The notes beneath the pieces are model-generated. The model was not told where the DNA came from. It saw only the letters and a list, made by a program, of their open reading frames with translations, and did not search any database. This document shows positions 36,190 through 44,669 of a stretch of DNA of 64,000 bases, one piece after another. The stretch lies in contig WHTV01000008.1 of NCBI GenBank assembly GCA_009377535.1, forward strand, positions 1-64,000. The letters run 5' to 3'. The stretch's first letter is position 1. Each line of letters begins with the position of its first letter. This DNA comes from Kiloniellaceae bacterium. GTDB taxonomy: Bacteria; Pseudomonadota; Alphaproteobacteria; Kiloniellales; Kiloniellaceae. The translations under genes and the position numbers were made by a program.

Positions 36190-36960
36190 ATGGCAGGTTT
36201 GCGCAACCTCCTTTCACGATCCTTCAAGGCGCTCTCGGCCGGCACCGTGCTGTGGTGTGCCACCGGAGAAGTCGCGGCAAGCGAGCGCGTCCACCTCGAA
36301 CTGGTAATGGCGGTCGACTGCTCGTCCAGCGTGAACCGCGACGAGTTCGTCCTGCAGATGGAAGGCATCGCCGCTGCCTTCGAGGATCCCGAGGTGCTTG
36401 CCGCGTTGGAGCAGGTGGGCGAGCAGGGGGTCGCCGTCAGCCTGCTGCAGTGGTCCAGCGCGGGCGCCCAGGCCAAGACGATTCCCTGGACGCGCATCAG
36501 CACTCAAACCGAAGCGCTCGCCTTCTCTGCGCAGGTGCGCAGCGCCGGCCGGCAGATTCTCGGCGGCGCCACTGCACTGGGGAATGCGATAGACGCGGCG
36601 ACGCGATGGATTCAGGGAAACGCCTATCTGGGCGAACGCATGGTGATCGACGTGTCCGGGGATGGCCGCTCCAACGAGGGCGGTTCGCCGGCCTACGCAC
36701 GTGCCGTCGCCAACCGTGCCGGCATCACCATCAACGGGCTGGCGATCCTCAACGAGGAGCCGGAACTGGCGCGTTACTACGTCGCCGGCGTGGTCGGCGG
36801 ACCCGGCGCCTTCCTGCTCTCCGCCGACGACTTCGACGACTTCGCCACGGCCATGCGCCGCAAGCTTTACTTCGAGATCGCCGGACCGCCGGTGGCCGAC
36901 GCGCCGCAAGCCAAGCCCGCGAGGGCGCCTCTGGTCACCCAGTTGTGGCAGGAGAAGTGA
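36190..36960 (+). CDS. DUF1194 von Willebrand A-type secreted protein
   Basis: The 256-residue protein has an N-terminal export signal and then a VWA-like domain with a MIDAS-type motif DCSSSVN near residue 43 and VIDVSGDGRSNEGG near 148, matching DUF1194. Such domains bind divalent metal and mediate protein contacts. The length is normal for the family. It converges with the GcvA-like regulator gene. The partner is unknown. Confidence 0.87.
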   Translation: MAGLRNLLSRSFKALSAGTVLWCATGEVAASERVHLELVMAVDCSSSVNRDEFVLQMEGIAAAFEDPEVLAALEQVGEQGVAVSLLQWSSAGAQAKTIPWTRISTQTEALAFSAQVRSAGRQILGGATALGNAIDAATRWIQGNAYLGERMVIDVSGDGRSNEGGSPAYARAVANRAGITINGLAILNEEPELARYYVAGVVGGPGAFLLSADDFDDFATAMRRKLYFEIAGPPVADAPQAKPARAPLVTQLWQEK

Positions 36961-36986
36961 GCGCGCTGCGGCGCGGCCGGTGACAC

Positions 36987-37880
36987 TCACGCGATTTCGC
37001 TGGTGATCTCCTCCATGACGAAATCGCGAAACTTCCGCACCTTCTCACGCTCCAGCGCCCCCGGCAGATAGACCAGGTGGTAACCCAGTTCGGTCAGCAC
37101 GGTGATGTCGAAAGGCTTCACCAGAATGCCCGCCGCGATCTCCCGCTCCACCATGGTCAGCTTGCCGAGGGCGACGCCGCCGCCTTCCACCGCCATCTGC
37201 ATGAGCACCGTCGCATCGTCCATGATCGGGCCGCGGCGCGGATCGAGGTCGGTGACGCCGGCCACCGCCAGCCACTGGATCCAGCCGTCGTAGTCATCCT
37301 CGTGCAACAGCGTGTGGTGGCGCAGGTCCTCGGGGCACTTCAGGGGGTGCTTGCCCGTCAGCAGCGCCGGGCTGCACACCGGCGTGTAGTCGACGCGCAG
37401 CATGAACTCGCTGCTGACGCCCTCCCACGCGCCCTGGCCGAAGCGGATCGCCACGTCGACGTCGTCGTAGCGCAGGTCGGCACAGGCGATGGTGTGATGC
37501 ACTTTGAGGTCGATTTCGGGATGCTTCCGCCAGAAGCGCGGCAGGCGATAGACCAGCCACTTGGCGCCGAAGGCCGGGGTCACCGAAACCGAAAGGGTAT
37601 GGGAATCGCCGGCGCTGCGCAGATCCTCCGCCGTCTCTGCAATGCGCATGAAGGCCTCGCTCACCACCGGAAAGAGCACCCGTGCCTGCTCGGTCAGGCC
37701 GAGTTTGCGGGTCATGCGCTTGAACAGGGGATAGCCGAGATGCGCCTCCAGGGCCTTGATCTGGTGGCTGACGGCCGCCTGGGTGACGTGCAGTTCGTTG
37801 GCCGCCTTGGTGAAGCTGAGATGACGGGCACCGGCCTCGAAGGCCCGCAAGGCATTCAGGGGCGGGAGTTTTTTCTGCAT
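36987..37880 (-). CDS. LysR-family regulator, GcvA-type
   Basis: The 297-residue protein has an N-terminal LysR helix-turn-helix (LSFTKAANELHVTQAAVSHQ, about 21-40) and a two-lobe ligand domain with VSVTPAFGAKWLVYRLPRF and VDVAIRFGQG, typical of the GcvA subgroup. GcvA controls glycine cleavage in enterobacteria, but relatives here have varied targets. It is divergent from a small ORF at 38024, and an inverted repeat lies 19 bp upstream of its start. The link to glycine made by demethylation in this window is possible but unproven. Confidence 0.88.
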   Translation of the reverse strand: MQKKLPPLNALRAFEAGARHLSFTKAANELHVTQAAVSHQIKALEAHLGYPLFKRMTRKLGLTEQARVLFPVVSEAFMRIAETAEDLRSAGDSHTLSVSVTPAFGAKWLVYRLPRFWRKHPEIDLKVHHTIACADLRYDDVDVAIRFGQGAWEGVSSEFMLRVDYTPVCSPALLTGKHPLKCPEDLRHHTLLHEDDYDGWIQWLAVAGVTDLDPRRGPIMDDATVLMQMAVEGGGVALGKLTMVEREIAAGILVKPFDITVLTELGYHLVYLPGALEREKVRKFRDFVMEEITSEIA

Positions 37881-37898
37881 CGCTGATGCCTTAGTTCA

Positions 37899-37917
37899 TC
37901 TCATCTATAGGATGAGA
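37899..37917. promoter_or_regulatory. candidate LysR binding site
   Basis: TCTCATC (37899-37905) and GATGAGA (37911-37917) are exact reverse complements with a 5-nt spacer, in the gap between the GcvA-like gene and the divergent small ORF. The spacing suits a LysR-type site. Confidence 0.5.
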
Positions 37918-38023
37918 AAGTGTCGCTTGTCCGGATCCTGGAAATCCATATCTTATCCATAACAGAGCCGTTTTCAAGCCACGGCAAACCCTTCACTCTC
38001 TCTCAGCGAGGATTAATAGAACT

Positions 38024-38281
38024 ATGTCATATATCCTCTATTCCTCGATCGCCCGGGCCGGTGGCATCGACCTCCTGCTTGGCATGGAATCCTTCTCCCA
38101 TCCGCCCTACCATCCGCTGCGGCGGCACTCCAAGGGCTACGGAAGGGCGGCCCGCCTGCGCCGGCGCAGCGGCCGGGCGCTCATCGGCCTCGGCGGCGTA
38201 CTGACCAACTGGGGCCGGCGCTGGGCGCAGCCCGCTGGCGCGGCCTCTGCCGGCCGGTCCCTGCAGCTGGCCGCCGAATGA
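38024..38281 (+). CDS. small basic hypothetical protein
   Basis: This 85-residue frame starts with ATG and has GAGG about 12 bp upstream. The sequence is basic (RRHSKGYGRAARLRRRSGR) with no recognised domain. It is divergent from the GcvA-like regulator, in the position of a regulated target. Composition could also arise from GC-rich noncoding DNA, so it is only a candidate. Confidence 0.35.
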   Translation: MSYILYSSIARAGGIDLLLGMESFSHPPYHPLRRHSKGYGRAARLRRRSGRALIGLGGVLTNWGRRWAQPAGAASAGRSLQLAAE

Positions 38282-38336
38282 CCCCGCAAGTCCGCGGCTG
38301 GCCGGAGCGCGGCCCGACTCGCAGCCGGGACGGGCT

Positions 38337-39026
38337 CTAGGCCAGCCAGCGGATGAGGAACTGGCGCAGCCAGGCCGCCATCTCGGCGTCGTAGCGCGCG
38401 CAGCCGGCGAGTTGCTCCGCACTCGACTGTGCGCCCGGTTCCGCCAGCATATGCCCCGCCTCCTGCATCCATCGCAGCATGACCGCGCGGCTGACTTCCG
38501 GATGGAACTGGATGCCGTAGGCCTTGTCGCGGTAGCGGAAGGCCTGGTTCGGAAATACCGGCCCGGAGGCCAGCAATTCGGCCGAGGCCGGCACCTCGAA
38601 GCCTTCGTTGTGCCAGTGGTAGACGTGCATCGGCCGGCCGAGAAAGCCGTTCGAGGCGGCGGTCGGCTCGATCTTCACGTAGCCGATCTCGTGCAGCCCC
38701 TCTTCATGGCGCGTGACCCTGCCGCCGAGCGCCCGGGCCAGCAGCTGGCTGCCGAGGCAGATGCCGAAGTAGCGGCCGCCGTCCTCGGCCCAGTGCCCGA
38801 TCCAGTCGATCTCCTCGCGGATGTAGGGCTTGCTCTCGGCCTCGTTGACGCTCTCGGCACCGCCGTAACAGATCACTCCCGCATAGCCGCTGCTGAGCGG
38901 CGGCAGCTTGTCGCCGCGCCCCGGCGAGCACCACTCGAGAGCGTAACCCATCTCCTGCAGCTGCGCCGAGGCGCGGTCGTCGCGCCGGCCCACCGGGTGG
39001 TCGATCAGCAGAATTGTCGGCTTCAT
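38337..39026 (-). CDS. class I glutamine amidotransferase-like protein
   Basis: The 229-residue protein has the GATase1 triad: Cys in GICLGSQLLA (near residue 96) and His-Glu in GIQFHPEVS (near 175). Stand-alone members include gamma-glutamyl hydrolases for gamma-glutamylated amines and GMP-synthase-like proteins of unknown role. No synthetase partner is adjacent. It lies 42 bp from the next gene on the same strand. Confidence 0.87.
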   Translation of the reverse strand: MKPTILLIDHPVGRRDDRASAQLQEMGYALEWCSPGRGDKLPPLSSGYAGVICYGGAESVNEAESKPYIREEIDWIGHWAEDGGRYFGICLGSQLLARALGGRVTRHEEGLHEIGYVKIEPTAASNGFLGRPMHVYHWHNEGFEVPASAELLASGPVFPNQAFRYRDKAYGIQFHPEVSRAVMLRWMQEAGHMLAEPGAQSSAEQLAGCARYDAEMAAWLRQFLIRWLA

Positions 39027-39068
39027 AACAACTCCAATGAAGGCAGCCAGACCAGTCCTGAACCCGGC

Positions 39069-39779
39069 TTACGAACTGCGCGCGGCGAGAAAAGCCGACA
39101 TGTGCAACCTGGCCTGGGCCGCCGGATAGTGATGCGCCTGCCCGACGGGACAGGCGCGCCGGGCGCGGCAGCCGAGCCCCAGGCAGTCGCTGCCCGCCGC
39201 TGCCGCGACATGGCCGGCACAAGCGGTAACGTCATAGCCTGCCGCTGTAAAGGCGCCGACCGGACAGGCCGCCAGGCAGGGCTTGTCGGCACAGTCTTCG
39301 CAAGGGCTGCGCCTCGCGGCGGCCGGCGGCAAGGCCAGCGCCTCGGCCAGCGCGATGGCGCCGCGGTAGGCGTGCCAGAGGCCGAACTCGGGATGGATCA
39401 ACACGCCCAGCGGCGAGGCGGCCAACGGCGCGCCACGTCGGGCCCAGCGCTGGAACGGCAGATGCGGCGGACCGCCGAAGGGAAACAGCGCCACGCCGCC
39501 GGCTTCTTCGGCAAGCGCAGCGATGACCCGGGCGCTCCAGCGATCGAGCGGATCGGGCCGGCCGTCGCCGGCTTCAGGCGCCGCCGAAAAGCTTGGCCAG
39601 AGACTGCCGCCGACATTGCCCGCCAGGATCAGCGTGCGGCTGGCGCGGCCGTCGGGCTGCGCCGGCACGCCGTCGTCCGGGACGGGATGGAAAGCGCCCA
39701 GGAACACCAGGCCCAGCGCCCGCAGGCCCGCGTCGAGCGCCACCAGCAGGTCGGGCCCCTGCCCCACCGTAGCGCTCAA
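39069..39779 (-). CDS. 4Fe-4S ferredoxin-like protein
   Basis: The 236-residue protein carries [18 protein letters not shown], a C-x2-C-x4-C-x3-C-P cluster motif, near residues 157-174, and further cysteines ([13 protein letters not shown]) that may hold a second cluster. The N-terminal region is not recognised. The TTG at 39779 overlaps the stop of the upstream YcgN-like gene; a GTG at 39767 is an alternative start. It is probably co-expressed with that gene. The role is unknown. Confidence 0.7.
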   Translation of the reverse strand: MSATVGQGPDLLVALDAGLRALGLVFLGAFHPVPDDGVPAQPDGRASRTLILAGNVGGSLWPSFSAAPEAGDGRPDPLDRWSARVIAALAEEAGGVALFPFGGPPHLPFQRWARRGAPLAASPLGVLIHPEFGLWHAYRGAIALAEALALPPAAARRSPCEDCADKPCLAACPVGAFTAAGYDVTACAGHVAAAAGSDCLGLGCRARRACPVGQAHHYPAAQARLHMSAFLAARSS

Positions 39780-40255
39780 GCGTCGGCCTCGCCGTCCCAG
39801 CAGACCTCCTCGGAGGTCGGCCAGTCGACGATGTGGTCTTCCAGGTCCTCGTCCGGCACGCCGGCCTCCGACACGGTGCGGCCACGCACGGAGATGCCGG
39901 CCCGGTGCACGCTTTCGGGATCGCCGGAGACCAGCGGGTGCCACCAGGCAAGGCCGCGCCCCTCGGCAAGACGCCGGTAGGCGCAGCTCGCCGGCATGAA
40001 GTTGAGGCTGCCGATGTTCTCCGGCGAGAGCTGCACGCAATCCGGCACGAACTCGCAGCGCCGGGCGTAGTCGCCGCAGCGACAGCTCTCGCGGTCGAGC
40101 AGGTGGCAGGCCACGTCGGTGTGCGCCATCTCGCCGTCGTCGGGATCCTCGAGCTTGATGAGGCAGCAGCGCGCGCAGCCGTCGCAGAGGGACTCCCACT
40201 CAGAGGACGACATCTCCGCCAGGGACTTGGTTTGCCAGAAGGGAGCTTCGATCAT
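39776..40255 (-). CDS. YcgN family cysteine-cluster protein (UPF0260)
   Basis: The 159-residue protein opens with [20 protein letters not shown] and has the YcgN/UPF0260 cysteine pattern (CDGCARCC, then [21 protein letters not shown]). The family is thought to bind a metal cluster (CxxCxxxC-type), but its role is unknown. Length is normal. Its stop overlaps the ferredoxin-like gene. Confidence 0.92.
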   Translation of the reverse strand: MIEAPFWQTKSLAEMSSSEWESLCDGCARCCLIKLEDPDDGEMAHTDVACHLLDRESCRCGDYARRCEFVPDCVQLSPENIGSLNFMPASCAYRRLAEGRGLAWWHPLVSGDPESVHRAGISVRGRTVSEAGVPDEDLEDHIVDWPTSEEVCWDGEADA

Positions 40256-40331
40256 AGGCCAAAATAGCCCTTTTGCCCGGCCAAGAGAACCGTTCAGCGC
40301 CCGCGGGCCGCACCGTCAAGGCAATCAACCT

Positions 40332-42785
40332 TCAGGCGCAACGGGCGGAGTCCGGCAGGACGCGCTCCGACGGTAGCCACAGGGTCGCCGTGGTACCTTC
40401 GCCCGGTCGGCTGACCATCTCGATCTCGCCGCCGTGGGCCTTCAGGATCTCGCTGGAAAGCGCCAGGCCCAGGCCGACGCCTTCGGACGCGCGGACGAAA
40501 GGGTCGGTGCCCCGCTCAAAGGCCCTGAAGGCCGACGTCACCTGGGCAGGCGACATGCCGATACCGTTGTCCACGACGGTAACGCCGGCGCGTGCGCCCT
40601 CGTCGGAATCCTGGCTGACAACGACCCGGCCGCCGGCCGGGGTGAACTTTATGGCATTGTCGATCAGGTTGATGATGACCTGCCGGAGCCGGCGTTCGTC
40701 CCCGTGGATCCGGAGTCCGCCTGCCTGCTGCACGCGCAGCAACTCGACACCGGCATCCTTGGAACGCTGCTCCAGCATCGGCATGACGTTGTCCAGCAGC
40801 GAGGCCAGCGTGAAGGTCTCCTCGTTGAGCGTCATGTGGCCGGCCTCGACCGCCGAAAGATCGAGCGTGTCGTTCACCAGGTTCAGCAGGTGTCGGCCGG
40901 CGCTGTGAATATGTCCGGCATATTCCACGCGGCGCGTCTCGGGGAAGGCATCCAGGCCATTGCTGTGAAGAAGGTCCGAGAAGCCGATGATCGCGTTCAG
41001 CGGCGTGCGCAACTCATGGCTCATGTTGGCGAGCAGGCGGCTTTTCGACTGGGTGGCGACGAGCGCTTCCTCTTCGGCCCGGCGGCGCACCTCCACCTCC
41101 ATCTCAAGCTCCTGGTTCTTGCGCCGCAGCTCCGCGCTCTGGGCCGATGTCTTGCGCTGCAGGTACCAGTTCCATGCTATGAAGAGCATCAGCACCAGGG
41201 CGCCAGCCACCGCCCAGCGCCACACCATGGCATAGTCGACCATGCGGCCGATCTGCAGGCTCATCCAGCGGCTGTTGAAGGTGTTGCGCTCCTCGGCCGT
41301 GATGGCGTTCAGCGCCTTGATGAGGATCGACTGCAATTCCGGCCAGTCGCTGCGCGCCGCCATCGCCACCTTGATCTGGAACGGGAGGTCGCCCACTACC
41401 ATGATGTTCGACACGGATTCCCGGCGCAGGTGGTAGCCGGTGACCAGAATGCTGCCGACATAGACGTCGACCTCGTTGGCGGCCAGGGCTCTCAGGCCCG
41501 CGCCGGCATCCGCCACCTCGACAAGATCGAAATCGTAGCCCTCTTGCTTGCCGCGGAGAAATTCCGTCACGGCGTAGCTTTCGACCGAGGCGACACGGCG
41601 ACCGGCAAGGCCCTGCAGGCCATCCACGAAGGTTTCGCTGTCGCGGGCGAATATCATGGCAGGCAGGGTCAGGTAGGGCTGGGTAAAGCGGGCAAACTCC
41701 AGCCGCTCCGGCGTCTCTGCCGCCGCCGAGAACATGTCGAGCTCGCGGTTGCGCAGCTTGGCCACCGCCTCGGCCCAGCCCGCCTCCAGATCGAACTCGA
41801 AGCGCAGACCGACAAGCTCCCCGATCCGTCGCAGATAGTCCGCGGAAAGGCCATCGAATCGGCCCTCCTCAGTCACGAATTCGATCGGTGGCCAGGCCCG
41901 GTCTCCGGCGACGCGGATGACCGGATGGGCCATGATCCAGTCCTTCTCCGCCTGGCTCAACTCCACGGCGGGCCGCACCGGGGCAGTGTGCTCGCGCAGG
42001 ACGCTGGTCGGCAACCAGCGCTCCATGATCTGTTGACGCTCCTCACGGGTGATATCCGCAATGGCCTTGTCGAGGATCGCGCGAAGTTCCGGCGCGTCGT
42101 TGCGCACCGCGATGTGCAGGTTGTCGATCTCATCAGACTGGAAGACGCCGGAGATCCGCAGACCGGCGATCAGGTTTTCCGACATGAAATGATGCACGAC
42201 CGGCAGGGCGGCGATCATCATGTCGGCTTCACCGGAGAGCACCGCGGACACCATGGAGAGCATAGTCTCCGCCTCGATCACCCTCACATTGGGATGATGG
42301 CGCTGCAAGTAGTCGATTTGGGAAGTTCCCGCCAGCACAGCAACGGTCTGGGTCGCCAGCCCGGCGGGCGTGGCGATGCCCGTCACGTCGTCGCGTACCG
42401 CAACCGCCTGCGGGACCTGATAGTAAGGGCGGGTGTAGATCAGCCGGGCCTGACGTTCGGCCGTCTTGTCGGCATTGATGACGGCATCGACCCGATGGCT
42501 CATCGCGTGATCGATCACCACCGGCCAGCGATCGGCCAGCCAATTGATCGTGAGGCCGCTCTTGGACTCGACGAGCCGCAACAGATCGACGGCGATACCG
42601 ACCGGCAGGCCTGCGTCCAGGTAGTTGATCGGCGCGTAGTCGCTGTCCATGGCGACGGAGACGGAAGGATGATCCTGCCGCCAGGCCGCTTCAGCTTCGG
42701 TGAGGGCGACCTCGGCGCGCGCCTGTCCCACGCCGAGCACGAGAAACAGGGCCAGGAAAAGGGGGACGGAGGAGGATTGCGACAC
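40332..42785 (-). CDS. sensor histidine kinase with two periplasmic solute-binding domains
   Basis: The 817-residue protein has a signal peptide, two tandem SBP_bac_3 (amino-acid-binding-like) domains (about 30-265 and 275-515), a membrane helix (WAVAGALVLMLFIAWNWYL, near 525), a coiled segment, a HisKA domain with SHELRTPLNAIIGFS (phosphorylated His) and a HATPase with DNAIKF, DNGIGM and GVGLGLAL. It probably senses a solute, possibly an amino acid or amine. No response regulator is adjacent. The GTG start at 42785 gives the signal peptide. Confidence 0.92.
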   Translation of the reverse strand: MSQSSSVPLFLALFLVLGVGQARAEVALTEAEAAWRQDHPSVSVAMDSDYAPINYLDAGLPVGIAVDLLRLVESKSGLTINWLADRWPVVIDHAMSHRVDAVINADKTAERQARLIYTRPYYQVPQAVAVRDDVTGIATPAGLATQTVAVLAGTSQIDYLQRHHPNVRVIEAETMLSMVSAVLSGEADMMIAALPVVHHFMSENLIAGLRISGVFQSDEIDNLHIAVRNDAPELRAILDKAIADITREERQQIMERWLPTSVLREHTAPVRPAVELSQAEKDWIMAHPVIRVAGDRAWPPIEFVTEEGRFDGLSADYLRRIGELVGLRFEFDLEAGWAEAVAKLRNRELDMFSAAAETPERLEFARFTQPYLTLPAMIFARDSETFVDGLQGLAGRRVASVESYAVTEFLRGKQEGYDFDLVEVADAGAGLRALAANEVDVYVGSILVTGYHLRRESVSNIMVVGDLPFQIKVAMAARSDWPELQSILIKALNAITAEERNTFNSRWMSLQIGRMVDYAMVWRWAVAGALVLMLFIAWNWYLQRKTSAQSAELRRKNQELEMEVEVRRRAEEEALVATQSKSRLLANMSHELRTPLNAIIGFSDLLHSNGLDAFPETRRVEYAGHIHSAGRHLLNLVNDTLDLSAVEAGHMTLNEETFTLASLLDNVMPMLEQRSKDAGVELLRVQQAGGLRIHGDERRLRQVIINLIDNAIKFTPAGGRVVVSQDSDEGARAGVTVVDNGIGMSPAQVTSAFRAFERGTDPFVRASEGVGLGLALSSEILKAHGGEIEMVSRPGEGTTATLWLPSERVLPDSARCA

Positions 42786-42866
42786 GGGGGGCGCCCACTT
42801 GGAGTCAGGTTAAGCGATTCGATTAACCTTAGGCCAGATCGCTGATCGAAGGGTTAATGCGGGCAC

Positions 42867-42898
42867 AAAAACCCGGCCGAAAGCGCGGCTTTCGGGCC
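42867..42898 (-). terminator. rho-independent terminator after the second MttB gene
   Basis: On the minus strand CCGAAAG (42895-42889) pairs with CTTTCGG (42883-42877), followed after a short GC stretch by TTTTT at 42871-42867. It lies just past the stop of the MttB gene at 42940 and before the kinase gene, so they are probably separate transcripts. Confidence 0.7.
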
Positions 42899-42939
42899 CG
42901 GTGGCGCCGAGCGGCCGGGCTGTTCCCTGGCCGCGCCGC

Positions 42940-44466
42940 TCAGGCGGCCGGGCGCATGGCCTGGCGCGGCAGGAGAATGTCGAAGCGCCGGCGGATCTCC
43001 ACGTCGAGGTCTGCCGGAATCGCTTCCGGCCAGTGTTCGGCCAGCACCTTGCGGGCGTGGTCACGGGCGGCCTCGCGAATGTCCCTGGACCCCTTGGTTT
43101 CCCAGTCGTCGCGGTTGTCGCGGTCGAGCAGGCTGGGATAGAGGTATTCGCTGTTCATCAGCGCCAGGGTCTGCGGGTGGCCGAGGAAATGCCCCGGCCC
43201 CTTGCACACCTGGTCGATGACGTCGAGCGATAGCGATTCATCCGTCACCTCGATGCCCTTCAGCATGCGCATGATCTCACCGTTCACGTCGTTGTCGATG
43301 ACGTACTGCTCGTAGGCGACGGTCAGCAGGCTCTCCAGGAAGCCGGCGGAATGGTGGATGTAGTTGGAGCCGGCCAGGGCGGCGGCCAGGCCGGTGATGC
43401 CCTTTTCAGCGCCGGCCTGGGCGTCCGGCACCTTTGAATCGGAAATGCCGGAGGAATTGTAGAGCGGCACCTCCAGGTACTGCGCGATCTGGGCACAGGC
43501 GGCGTTCAGCAGGGCGAATTCCGCCGAGCCGCCGACGAAGGCGCCGCTGCGCAGGTCGGCCTGGGCCGGCACGCAGCCCATGATCAGCGGATGGCCAGGG
43601 TTCAGCAGGTTCACGTAGACGAAGCCGGAGAGTTGCTCGGCGGTGATCTGCACCAGCGTACCGGCCAGCGCCGCCGGCCCGGTGGCGCCGGCCTGCGGCG
43701 CGGAGGAAATCACCACCGGCAGGCGGTGGGCGACGATCTCGTCGAGGATCTCCACCGTCTCCGTCGCGTAGCGCAGCGGGCTGACAGTCCAGCAGGCGGT
43801 GTAGGAGATCAGCGGGCGCCGATCCAGGGACTCGGCACCGCCGGCCAGGATCTCCGCGAGGGCGCGCTGCTCGACGACCTTTTCCGGCAGATAGGCATTG
43901 GCCATGACGTGCTTCTCGGTCGCCGCCAGGCAGGCGTAGAACTGGTTGATGTCGATCTGCTCGTTGGCCAGGTCGCGGGCGACCACGGGCCGCATGTAGA
44001 AATGGATGTGCTCCAGGGTGTCGCAGAGCCGGCCGATGTCGTAGTTGTCGGCGAGGCAGGTTTCGCGCACCTTGCCGTCGAGGTCGAGGATCTTCACCGC
44101 CTGGCCCCCGGTGCCCATGTAGACCCGCCGGCCGCCGAGGTTGAGGTCGTACTGCGGACTCCGTCCGGCCAGGAGGACTTCGCGGGCCGCCGTCTGCAGC
44201 GCCGCCTCCACCAGCTTGGCCGGAATGTAGACGCGGTTGGCGTCGGCGTCGATGCGGCAGCCGGCGGCACGGAAGACCTCGCGGCAGGGGCTCGGTGCCA
44301 CCTCGATGCCGGTGCGCTCCAGCACCTCCATGGCGGCGCCGACGATGCGCGGCAAATCGCTCTCTTTCAGGGGCCGGTAGCTGCCCCCGGTCAGGCCCGC
44401 CGGAGCCACCGGCGCGGTCGGGCGTTGGGCGGCGCGGAGGTCGCGCCCCCGCCGGATGCGTGTCAT
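42940..44466 (-). CDS. MttB-family corrinoid methyltransferase (non-pyrrolysine), second copy
   Basis: The 508-residue protein belongs to the same superfamily as the gene at 12139 but is clearly divergent. It has YRPLKESDLPRIVGAAMEVL near the start and AGAEKGITGLAAALAGSNYI in the barrel core. No amber codon is in frame. The ATG at 44466 is preceded by GAAGG. There is no HutC-type box upstream. Genes for the corrinoid protein and methyltetrahydrofolate methyltransferase at 53.6-57.3 kb could serve it, and the sarcosine oxidase genes suggest glycine betaine as substrate. This is inference; carnitine or proline betaine are alternatives. Confidence 0.87.
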   Translation of the reverse strand: MTRIRRGRDLRAAQRPTAPVAPAGLTGGSYRPLKESDLPRIVGAAMEVLERTGIEVAPSPCREVFRAAGCRIDADANRVYIPAKLVEAALQTAAREVLLAGRSPQYDLNLGGRRVYMGTGGQAVKILDLDGKVRETCLADNYDIGRLCDTLEHIHFYMRPVVARDLANEQIDINQFYACLAATEKHVMANAYLPEKVVEQRALAEILAGGAESLDRRPLISYTACWTVSPLRYATETVEILDEIVAHRLPVVISSAPQAGATGPAALAGTLVQITAEQLSGFVYVNLLNPGHPLIMGCVPAQADLRSGAFVGGSAEFALLNAACAQIAQYLEVPLYNSSGISDSKVPDAQAGAEKGITGLAAALAGSNYIHHSAGFLESLLTVAYEQYVIDNDVNGEIMRMLKGIEVTDESLSLDVIDQVCKGPGHFLGHPQTLALMNSEYLYPSLLDRDNRDDWETKGSRDIREAARDHARKVLAEHWPEAIPADLDVEIRRRFDILLPRQAMRPAA

Positions 44467-44615
44467 CGGAAGGTGCCTTCTTTCGCTTGGCGTAAGAGCC
44501 GCCCGCAGCGAGCGGCCGGCACGACCTCAGGCTGGCCCGCCTACCCCTTGCCGGCTGTCCAGCATCCGACGAAAACTGTCGCCCTGTGAAGCCTTCGCGC
44601 GACCCCGAAAAGGTA

Positions 44616-44644
44616 CCGGCATCTCACCAGAAGCGAGATGCCGG
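44616..44644 (-). terminator. hairpin after the chemoreceptor gene
   Basis: CCGGCATCTC (44616-44625) pairs perfectly with GAGATGCCGG (44635-44644) around a 9-nt loop. On the minus strand it is followed by TACCTTTT. It lies 26 bp past the stop of the chemoreceptor gene. Confidence 0.65.
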
Positions 44645-44669
44645 GACCGTCGTAGGGATCTGCCGGCGG

